From Gracilimonas sp031581265 (GTDB lineage Bacteria; Bacteroidota; Rhodothermia; Balneolales; Balneolaceae): a stretch of DNA of 39,131 bases. Positions 32,864 through 39,131 of the stretch are shown piece by piece (position 1 is the stretch's first letter; each line of letters opens with the position of its first letter). Under the pieces are notes generated by a model, which had not been told where the DNA came from, ran no database searches, and saw nothing but the letters and a program-made list of their open reading frames with translations. The DNA is taken from positions 1 through 39,131 of the forward strand of contig NZ_JAVLBQ010000030.1 in assembly GCF_031581265.1 (NCBI RefSeq). Direction: 5' to 3'. The translations under genes and the position numbers were made by a program.

Positions 32864-33148
32864 TTATTCTTGACAATAAGTGCCCGGATTTATCCCATCA
32901 TAATCCCAATAATTCCAACTGCCGAAATTACCAGCTGTATCTTGACATCTTATTGCTATTGAGTATTTATTATATACCCCAGTATATTGTCTAGTTATAA
33001 TCTCACAATCTCCTGTTGAACATGAAGAAACATCTACATTTAACAGAATATCTATAGCAGGTCCTGCAATTTGAGCATCAGCATTATTCATGTATGATAA
33101 CATACTAATTAGTAATGTTAATACTGCTATATATTTGAACTTTTTCAT
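32864..33148 (-). CDS. Small secreted Cys-containing peptide of unknown family
   Basis: This 94-residue protein has a clear signal peptide (residues about 1-25, ending NNADA) and a roughly 69-residue mature part with four Cys (SSCSTGDC, IRCQDT, TYCQE), enough for two disulfides, and an aromatic-rich tail (FGSWNYWDYDG). The mature start has LLNVDVSSC. In Bacteroides, short NVEALA-motif peptides sit just upstream of BF3164-type propeller lipoproteins; this pair has the same order and a loosely similar NVDVSS segment, but homology cannot be claimed. It is AT-rich like the next gene, with which it shares a strand and a terminator-like spacer. Confidence 0.65.
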   Translation of the reverse strand: MKKFKYIAVLTLLISMLSYMNNADAQIAGPAIDILLNVDVSSCSTGDCEIITRQYTGVYNKYSIAIRCQDTAGNFGSWNYWDYDGINPGTYCQE

Positions 33149-33236
33149 ATGTATCCCTATTAAATTATATTTTTAAGTGAAGGTCAAATATATATATATA
33201 TAAAACTTACAAATCATTCCATTAAATTAATTCATT
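33149..33236. promoter_or_regulatory. AT-rich divergent promoter spacer
   Basis: The 88 nt between the secreted peptide (minus) and the serine hydrolase (plus) must hold both promoters. It contains an alternating AT run of 15 nt (33188-33202). No specific operator was recognised. Confidence 0.4.
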
Positions 33237-34457
33237 ATGTATCGAATACATCGCATATTTACCACCGCTTTTCTACTTGTCATTTTCAGCTCAACGGCAT
33301 GGGCTCAAACCTACTATCCCGGAGAATGGGGGAATTGGGAGAAACGATCGGCCGAAGAACTTGGACTGAATGCAGAAAAAATTCAGGAAGCCATTCAATT
33401 TGCTCAGGATAATGAATCGGGTAATCCCCGCAGCATGGAAGAAAATCACTATGGTACGTTTGGGAGGGAGCCCTTTGGCGATGGCATCGGGCCTTTTAAA
33501 GATCGGGGCGAACAAACCGGTATCATTATCAAGGATGGATACATCGTAGCCGAATGGGGTGAGCCTTTTCGGGTAGATATGACCCACAGCGTGACCAAAA
33601 GTTTTTTGACCACCACAGTAGGTGTTGCCTACGATCGTGGCTTGATTCGTGATGTAAATGACAAAGCTGATCAGTATATGGCTCCATTCTATTTTATGGA
33701 ATGGGATAACAACCAAAACAAAGCCGATGAATTCAAGGAACCCAAAGTGTTTGAGCCTTTTAAAGGAGAGCATAATTCCAAGATCACCTGGAATCATCTG
33801 TTACGGCAAACATCCGACTGGGAAGGCACTCTATGGGGAAAACCGGACTGGGCCGACCGACCTTCAGGAGATCGCTCTGAGTGGATGACCCGCGAGCGAC
33901 ATGAGCCTGGAACGGAGTGGGAGTACAACGATGTACGCGTAAATCTATTAGCCTTAGCTGCAATGAGTGTGTTGCAGAAACCGCTGCCTAAAGTACTCCG
34001 AGAAGAAGTCATGGATAAAATCGGGGCTTCCCCCACTTGGCGCTGGATGGGCTACGAAAACTCATGGGTGATTATAGACGGACAGCAAATGCAGGCCGTA
34101 AGCGGTGGCGGTCACTGGGGTGGAGGTATGTTTATCAGTGCCCGTGATCAAGCACGGTTTGGATTACTGACTTTACGTAATGGAAAATGGAGGGATGAGC
34201 AAATTGTCTCCGAAGAATGGAATAAAATGGCCCAAACCCCAACCGAGGCCAATCCCAATTATGGTTTTATGAACTGGTTTCTCAACATCAATAAAGACCG
34301 GTTGCCAAGCGCACCTACTACCGCATTCTTTCATCTTGGCGCAGGGACAAATATGGTGTATGTAGATCAGGAAAATGACTTGGTAATTGTGGCCCGCTGG
34401 ATCAGTGGCAATGCGATGGACGGGGTGGTAAGTCGGGTTTTGGAAGCGATAGAGTGA
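33237..34457 (+). CDS. Exported serine hydrolase, class C beta-lactamase fold
   Basis: A signal peptide (ending STAWAQ, residues about 1-24) is followed by a penicillin-binding/class-C-type domain. The active-site SxxK is in HSVTKSF (about residue 118), the YxN-like motif in EYNDVRVN (about residue 230), and the third motif HLG in FFHLGAGTN. WGGGMFISARDQARFGLLTLRNGKW is a typical late segment. The family includes esterases, D-aminopeptidases and carboxypeptidases, so true beta-lactamase activity is not implied. The last codons and stop (34455-34457) lie inside the left arm of the inverted repeat at 34453. Confidence 0.88.
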   Translation: MYRIHRIFTTAFLLVIFSSTAWAQTYYPGEWGNWEKRSAEELGLNAEKIQEAIQFAQDNESGNPRSMEENHYGTFGREPFGDGIGPFKDRGEQTGIIIKDGYIVAEWGEPFRVDMTHSVTKSFLTTTVGVAYDRGLIRDVNDKADQYMAPFYFMEWDNNQNKADEFKEPKVFEPFKGEHNSKITWNHLLRQTSDWEGTLWGKPDWADRPSGDRSEWMTRERHEPGTEWEYNDVRVNLLALAAMSVLQKPLPKVLREEVMDKIGASPTWRWMGYENSWVIIDGQQMQAVSGGGHWGGGMFISARDQARFGLLTLRNGKWRDEQIVSEEWNKMAQTPTEANPNYGFMNWFLNINKDRLPSAPTTAFFHLGAGTNMVYVDQENDLVIVARWISGNAMDGVVSRVLEAIE

Positions 34458-34568
34458 TGAGTGATAAAGTGATTAAGTATTTTTTAGCGTACATGGGAAT
34501 TGTAATTTTAATCTCTGAATACTAACTGACCCGTAGATTTAATTTGAATTACTTTATCACTCATCACT
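34453..34568. repeat. Spaced inverted repeat with 22-nt arms
   Basis: Arms 34453-34474 and 34547-34568 are complementary at 21 of 22 positions (core AGTGATGAGTGATAAAGT), with a 72-nt spacer. The unit spans nearly the entire gap between two plus-strand genes. Its left arm contains the stop codon of the upstream serine hydrolase, and its right end lies 15 nt before the next ATG. Arms made of repeated TGATGAG/AGTGAT words resemble the style of other repeats in this window. Confidence 0.75.
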
Positions 34569-34583
34569 TCATCACTCAAAATT

Positions 34584-35231
34584 ATGAATAAGACTGCCAT
34601 TGTAATTGGAGCCACCGGACTTGTGGGATCACAAGTTTTAAACCTGCTATTAAAAGATGAGCGGTATTCACTGGTAAAGGTTTTTCACAGGCGTTCTACC
34701 GGCATCAATCATCCCAAGCTGGAAGAGCATATCATCAATTTTGATGAAATTGAGCAGTGGAAAGAGTTGATAACCGGCGATGAATTGTATTCAGCCTTGG
34801 GAACTACCATCAAAAAAGCCGGAAGTCAGGAGCGACAATATACCGTCGATTATACCTACCAATATGAAGTGGCAAAAGCAGCTGCAGAAAATGGAGTACC
34901 AAAATACTCATTGGTTTCTTCAGCCGGGGCCGATTATCAATCCCGTATATTCTATTCCCGATTGAAAGGCGAACTGGATGATGATGTTAAAGACCTGCCG
35001 TTTGATGTGACTACCATTTTGCGTCCTTCCATTTTAGCAGGAGAACGAAATGAAAACAGGTTGGGAGAATCTGTTGGAATGTTCTTCATGAAGTTTTTGA
35101 CCAACATACCGGGTCTCAAAAAATATCGGCCCATATCCGGAGAGACTGTAGCAAAAGGGATGATCAATTCACTCCATAAATGTCCTGCCGGCTACCACAT
35201 TTTTGAATTAGATGAGATTTTTCATTTGTGA
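34584..35231 (+). CDS. NAD(P)-binding Rossmann-fold oxidoreductase (atypical SDR)
   Basis: This 215-residue protein has the dinucleotide loop IGATGLVGSQVL at the N-terminus (about residues 8-19), YSALGTTIKKAGS (about 71), the conserved VSSAGAD (about 118) and YSRLKGELDDDV (about 128), followed by TILRPSILAGERNE. This is the pattern of small atypical SDRs related to HTATIP2/TIP30 and YwnB-like proteins. It probably binds NADPH; no substrate is known. It has no signal peptide, unlike the exported hydrolases on either side. Confidence 0.88.
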   Translation: MNKTAIVIGATGLVGSQVLNLLLKDERYSLVKVFHRRSTGINHPKLEEHIINFDEIEQWKELITGDELYSALGTTIKKAGSQERQYTVDYTYQYEVAKAAAENGVPKYSLVSSAGADYQSRIFYSRLKGELDDDVKDLPFDVTTILRPSILAGERNENRLGESVGMFFMKFLTNIPGLKKYRPISGETVAKGMINSLHKCPAGYHIFELDEIFHL

Positions 35232-35278
35232 TACCGTTTAGTTAATATCTGATTCAAACTCCAAAACAGATATTAGAT

Positions 35279-36565
35279 ATGAAAAAACCGTTACTGCTTT
35301 TCCTTATCTCCCTTATCACATTTACAACGTATGCCCAAGATCTAAAACAGATCATCGATCAGCGTGCCGATGAAATCGAAGAACAAGTGATTGAATGGCG
35401 CCGGCACTTTCATGAAAACCCGGAGCTATCGAACCGGGAATTTGAAACCGCGGCCTATATTGCCGATTACCTGAACGAACTGGGGCTTGAAGTTGAAACC
35501 GAAGTTGCCCACACCGGTGTAGTTGCTATTCTGGAAGGCGGTCAACCGGGACCCATGGTTGGTTTACGCGCCGATATTGATGCCCTTCCCGTCACTGAAC
35601 GCAATGATTTACCCTTCAAGTCTGTGGCCACCGGAATGTATCAAGGTAAAGAAGTTGGGGTGATGCACGCATGCGGACACGACACCCATATTGCCATACT
35701 GATGGGCGTCGCTAAAATACTTACGGAAAATAAAGATGCTTTAAAGGGCAGTGTTAAATTTATCTTTCAGCCTGCTGAAGAGGGAGCTCCCCAAGGAGAA
35801 GAAGGCGGAGCCGAACTGATGGTAAAAGAAGGAGTACTTGAGAATCCTGATGTAGATGCCATATTCGGTCTCCATATTTGGGACAGCACTCCTGTTGGAA
35901 CCATTGGGTATCGGGCAGAAGGAATCATGGCGAGCGTAAATAGCTTCAGTCTTAAAATAAATGGAAAACAAGCGCACGGTTCTGCTCCCTGGGCCGGTAT
36001 TGATCCCATTGTAACCTCCGCACAGATCATCAATAATGTGCAAACGATTGTAAGCCGAAGCATGCCATTAACCAAGCAAGCTGCTGTAGTCACCTTTGGC
36101 AAAATTGAGGGTGGTGTTCGTCACAACATCATCCCTGAGACCGTGGAAATGGAAGGAACCATTAGGGCTTTGGATGAGGACATGCGTCAGCTCATTTTCC
36201 AGCGACTCGAAACTATTGTCCAAAATACAGCTGAAAGTAACGGAGCAACGGCCGAACTCACCATCCACAAGGGATATCCAATCACTTATAACGATCCCGA
36301 ATTGACGGCGATGATGGCTCCAACCCTGGACCGAATAACCGAGGGAAATGCCCATGTCATGGATGCGGTCACCGGAGCAGAAGACTTTTCTTTCTTTCAG
36401 GAAAAAATACCGGGATTTTACTTTTTCTTAGGCGGACAATCTCCGGATGTTGAATCCGGCGGTCACCACACTCCCGATTTTTATGTGGATGAAAGTGCTA
36501 TGAAGCTGGGGGTTCGTACCATGAGTAATTTAGTGGTGGATTACATGAATAACGCCGGAAATTAG
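35279..36565 (+). CDS. Exported M20 family amidohydrolase (M20D type)
   Basis: A signal peptide (ending TTYAQ) precedes a 405-residue amidohydrolase. It has EWRRHFHENPELSNREF, GLRADIDALPVTE, HACGHDTHIA (metal-binding His/Cys/Asp), FQPAEEGAPQGEEGGAELM (catalytic Glu), GLHIWDSTPVGTIG, a dimerisation domain with QAHGSAPWAGIDP, and the C-terminal GAEDFSFFQEKIPGFYFFLG with SGGHHTPDF. This is the M20D group containing IAA-amino acid hydrolases, hippurate hydrolases and N-acetyl-diaminopimelate deacetylases; the export signal suggests it acts on peptides or acylated amino acids outside the cytoplasm. It is followed by a second M20 enzyme 23 nt later. Confidence 0.93.
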   Translation: MKKPLLLFLISLITFTTYAQDLKQIIDQRADEIEEQVIEWRRHFHENPELSNREFETAAYIADYLNELGLEVETEVAHTGVVAILEGGQPGPMVGLRADIDALPVTERNDLPFKSVATGMYQGKEVGVMHACGHDTHIAILMGVAKILTENKDALKGSVKFIFQPAEEGAPQGEEGGAELMVKEGVLENPDVDAIFGLHIWDSTPVGTIGYRAEGIMASVNSFSLKINGKQAHGSAPWAGIDPIVTSAQIINNVQTIVSRSMPLTKQAAVVTFGKIEGGVRHNIIPETVEMEGTIRALDEDMRQLIFQRLETIVQNTAESNGATAELTIHKGYPITYNDPELTAMMAPTLDRITEGNAHVMDAVTGAEDFSFFQEKIPGFYFFLGGQSPDVESGGHHTPDFYVDESAMKLGVRTMSNLVVDYMNNAGN

Positions 36566-36588
36566 ATTTTAATGCATTTAGTTCTACT

Positions 36589-37878
36589 ATGAAAAAGCTT
36601 TTATATCTCGTTTTACTATTATCGATCAACACTGCGATTTCAGCACAGCAACTCACCGAAACCGAACAACAAATCCTTGACCGTATTGATGCCAATCACG
36701 CCGAAGCCCTGCAATTTTTGGAGACCAACGTAAACATCAACAGCGGTACGCTTAACTTTGATGGAGTCCGTAAAGTTGGCGAGCGATACATGGATACATT
36801 TCAGGATATTGGCTTTGAAACGAGCTGGATTCCCCAAGATAAAGTCAACCGCGCCGGACATTTCTTTGCCGAACAAGAAGGCTCCTCAGGTAAAAAACTC
36901 CTCCTCATCGGCCACCTCGATACCGTTTTTGAACCGGATAGCCCGTTTCAGGAATTTGAGATTCTCAATGATTCCACAGCTACCGGACCCGGCGTAAATG
37001 ATATGAAGGCCGGAAACGTGATGATCTTATACGCACTTAAAGCATTAAAAGAAGCCGGTGCTATCCCGGATGCACAAATTATCGTAGCCTTTACCGGGGA
37101 TGAAGAAAAAGCCGGTAGTCCAACTTCTCTCAGCAGAAAAGACTTGGTAGAAGCTGCTAAAAGAAGCGATGTGGCTCTCGGTTTTGAAACCGCCTCCGGA
37201 TTCAGTTATGCCACGGTAGCCCGCCGTGCATCTTTCGCCTGGAAACTGGAAGTGGAAGGAAGGCAAGCACACTCCTCAGGAATTTTCAGTGATTATACCG
37301 GCGCCGGATCTGTTTACGAAGCTTCAAGAATTCTGAATCAATTTTATGAAGAATTAAGGGAAGACAATCTCACCTATAATGTAGGCGTGATCTTAGGAGG
37401 AAACGAAGTCGATTATGATGAAGAGCAGATCAAAGGTAGTGTAAGTGGGAAAAAAAATATTGTCCCCAAGAAAACTATCGCTCATGGCGGTATCCGGTTT
37501 CTTTCTATGGAACAGGGAGAACGGGCTTTTCAAAAAATGCAGGATATTGTAGATCAAAATCTCCCCCGAACCTCTGCAGAACTTACCATCTATGAGGGCT
37601 ATCCGCCCATGGAGCCCACCGAAGGAAACATGGGGCTACTGAATGTTTTGGATGACCTCAGTCAGGATCTCGGTTTAGGAGAAGTGGAAGCCTATGATCC
37701 GGGTCGCCGAGGAGCCGCAGATATTTCATTTGTGGCTCAATACGTGGACGGACTCGATGGACTCGGCGCCATGGGAAGCGGGGCACACGGACCGAATGAA
37801 ACCATCAACCTGAAAACTTATAAAGAGCTTACTAAACGAGCAGCACTTTTGATTTATCGACTCACCCAATCTGAATAA
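36589..37878 (+). CDS. Exported M20 family metallopeptidase (glutamate carboxypeptidase-like)
   Basis: A signal peptide (ending TAISAQ) is followed by the M20A-type pattern: LLLIGHLDTVFEPDSPF (first metal His/Asp), GPGVNDMKAGNVMIL (bridging Asp), AFTGDEEKAGSP (catalytic Glu-Glu), GFETASGFSY, the dimerisation segment GRQAHSSGIFSDYTGAGS, and the late GAMGSGAHGPNETINL (metal His). It resembles CPG2-type glutamate carboxypeptidases more than the preceding M20D enzyme. Probable role: removal of C-terminal residues from peptides in the periplasm. It is 23 nt after the M20D gene and 24 nt before a serine hydrolase, so it forms a tight operon of exported hydrolases. Confidence 0.93.
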   Translation: MKKLLYLVLLLSINTAISAQQLTETEQQILDRIDANHAEALQFLETNVNINSGTLNFDGVRKVGERYMDTFQDIGFETSWIPQDKVNRAGHFFAEQEGSSGKKLLLIGHLDTVFEPDSPFQEFEILNDSTATGPGVNDMKAGNVMILYALKALKEAGAIPDAQIIVAFTGDEEKAGSPTSLSRKDLVEAAKRSDVALGFETASGFSYATVARRASFAWKLEVEGRQAHSSGIFSDYTGAGSVYEASRILNQFYEELREDNLTYNVGVILGGNEVDYDEEQIKGSVSGKKNIVPKKTIAHGGIRFLSMEQGERAFQKMQDIVDQNLPRTSAELTIYEGYPPMEPTEGNMGLLNVLDDLSQDLGLGEVEAYDPGRRGAADISFVAQYVDGLDGLGAMGSGAHGPNETINLKTYKELTKRAALLIYRLTQSE

Positions 37879-37902
37879 CTTAGTTTTAAAACCAATTACC
37901 CT

Positions 37903-38988
37903 ATGAAAAAAATCACGCTCTTTCTTCTTCCAATACTTTTACTATGGATCTCAGGATGCAATACGCCCGATCCCGGAACCCAACAAGACATCAATGCGGC
38001 AGATGAGGTTCTGCAAACTTATGTTGAGGAGCATAACATCCCGGGCATGAGTGTCTCCGTCTACAGAGATGGCGATATCATTTGGTCGAAAGGATACGGA
38101 TACATGGATGTTGAAAACCAAGTACCCATTGATCCAGCTTCAACTTTATTTCGAATAGGAAGTGTTTCCAAAACCTACACTGCAGCCGGAGCCGGATTGC
38201 TCATTCAGGAAGGTGCATTAAATACCCAAGAACCGGTTCAAACCTATGTGCCTGATTTCCCCGAGAAAAAATATGAAATCACTGTTGAGCAGGTGGCCGG
38301 ACATATTGCCGGAATCCGACATTACCGGGGCGATGAATTTTTGAGTGACAAAAAGTACACTTCCATTTCGGAGGGTCTCGAGATCTTTAAAGATGACACC
38401 TTGCTATTTGAGCCGGGCACCGATTACTCCTACTCCAGTTATGGCTGGAACCTCATTAGCGCCGTGATGGAGAGTGCCTCGGGACAAGAGTTTTTACCTT
38501 TCATGCAAAATGAGGTTTTCGGAGCACTCAACATGACCAATTCCATGCCCGATCATGCCGATCAGGACATCCCAAACCGGACGCATTTTTATGTGTATAA
38601 CGACAGTTTAGAAACCAACGAAGAGGCGCCCTATGTAGATAACAGTTATAAGTGGGCCGGCGGGGGATTTCTCTCTACAACTGAAGACATGATCAAGTTT
38701 GGGGAAGCGCATTTGTCCGGTGATTTTTTGAATATGCAAACACTGGATCAGCTCATGCAGCCCCTTCAAACTTCCAATGGAGAATCAACGGGATATGGAT
38801 TCGGATGGAGTACGTTCATTGATTCTGAAGGTACCGAATGGAAAGGTCACAGCGGAGGGTCGGTGGGCGGAAGCACTATGTTTTTCCTCCATCGCGAAAA
38901 TGGGGTTGTTGTTGCATTTGCCATCAACCGATCCGGTGCTCCGATGGGAGATTTAAGAGACGATCTTGCCAGTATTTTTATTGACTAG
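37903..38988 (+). CDS. Serine hydrolase lipoprotein, class C beta-lactamase fold
   Basis: The N-terminus MKKITLFLLPILLLWISGC is a lipoprotein signal with lipobox ISGC. The domain has FRIGSVSKTYTAAGAG (SxxK, about residue 88), YSYSSYGWNLISAVME (YxS/N-type motif, about residue 180), and WKGHSGGSVGG (third motif HSG, about residue 320). LFEPGTDYSYSSYG is typical of the esterase/D-alanyl-D-alanine-carboxypeptidase-like group. The gene belongs to the same family as that at 33237, but the two proteins are not close copies. It ends the operon of exported hydrolases; the substrate is unknown and penicillin breakdown is not implied. Confidence 0.92.
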   Translation: MKKITLFLLPILLLWISGCNTPDPGTQQDINAADEVLQTYVEEHNIPGMSVSVYRDGDIIWSKGYGYMDVENQVPIDPASTLFRIGSVSKTYTAAGAGLLIQEGALNTQEPVQTYVPDFPEKKYEITVEQVAGHIAGIRHYRGDEFLSDKKYTSISEGLEIFKDDTLLFEPGTDYSYSSYGWNLISAVMESASGQEFLPFMQNEVFGALNMTNSMPDHADQDIPNRTHFYVYNDSLETNEEAPYVDNSYKWAGGGFLSTTEDMIKFGEAHLSGDFLNMQTLDQLMQPLQTSNGESTGYGFGWSTFIDSEGTEWKGHSGGSVGGSTMFFLHRENGVVVAFAINRSGAPMGDLRDDLASIFID

Positions 38989-39096
38989 GCTGTTACCTCA
39001 TTTCTTTAGGTGTTATAAATTCATTCACAAAGTGAGTTAACCTCATTCCCAACGTCCCCAGCCTGTGTGAAAAGTCGAAAAAAAATGTAATGCTAT

Positions 39097-39110
39097 TGCT
39101 ATATATAGCA
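39097..39110. other. 14-nt perfect palindrome at the right window edge
   Basis: TGCTATATATAGCA is a perfect palindrome in an AT-rich stretch after the last gene (38989-39131 holds no gene). It could be an operator or promoter element for a gene beyond the window. With so little context this is only a note. Confidence 0.25.
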
Positions 39111-39131
39111 TTAATAATTATTGTTATGTGT

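Noticed and set aside
33237..38988. Beta-lactam resistance genes
   Set aside because: The two class-C-fold serine hydrolases have the general SxxK family motifs but resemble esterases and peptidases; nothing supports beta-lactam hydrolysis specifically.

Overview
The window reads as chromosomal DNA of a Gram-negative Bacteroidota-type bacterium, most likely a marine member of the Balneolota/Rhodothermia side of that group. This is inferred from the many secreted proteins and lipoproteins with Bacteroidota-style signal peptides, the six-bladed beta-propeller lipoproteins, a CarB without its C-terminal regulatory domain, the small DUF6787-type membrane protein, weak Shine-Dalgarno use and moderate G+C. 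No rRNA, tRNA or CRISPR array was seen.

Layout. (1) Positions 2-11763 form a copper/silver resistance island on the plus strand: an RND pump (cusA, 5'-truncated by the window edge), a TolC-family outer membrane protein, the adaptor cusB with a metal-binding domain and a DUF3347 tail, a PII-like signalling protein of the type linked to metal efflux, an extremely methionine-rich exported protein, a SHOCT protein, a DUF2231/beta-sandwich membrane protein, an NTF2-like exported protein and a CPH-type P1B ATPase (CopB). Together they would move copper or silver from the cytoplasm to the periplasm (CopB), hold it there (Met-rich protein) and expel it through CusCBA. (2) 11979-15140 holds small unrelated genes: a Fer4/CDGSH iron-sulfur protein, DUF423, a secreted protein broken by an in-frame amber codon, a YjbR-like protein, a DUF6787-like protein and an aquaporin-like channel. 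(3) 15118-17216 is a two-component system on the minus strand. (4) 17257-22586 contains a four-helix-bundle gene, an SDR oxidoreductase, a DUF58 protein, recQ and a first GxxExxY gene. (5) 22588-26648 is carAB, with a long leader carrying a strong intrinsic terminator. (6) 27131-27737 is a second GxxExxY cassette. (7) 27746-33236 holds membrane, lipoprotein and propeller genes, including an AT-rich three-gene unit (small Cys-containing secreted peptide, propeller lipoprotein, 37-residue membrane peptide). (8) 33237-38988 is a run of exported hydrolases: two serine hydrolases, two M20 peptidases and one NAD(P)-binding protein.

The most distinctive feature is the repeat landscape. Intergenic spaces are filled with spaced inverted repeats of several unrelated sequence families. 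Two GxxExxY (PD-(D/E)XK-like) genes are each bracketed by copies of the same approximately 36-nt repeat, giving two cassettes of about 0.6-0.7 kb with the same layout. A third small gene, the 23S-intervening-sequence-type four-helix protein, is bracketed by a different imperfect inverted repeat. One repeat copy supplies the recQ start codon, another supplies a stop codon, and a composite repeat sits in frame between the likely original start and the signal peptide of the TolC-family gene. These gene-plus-repeat cassettes are the best candidate for an under-described mobile system here.
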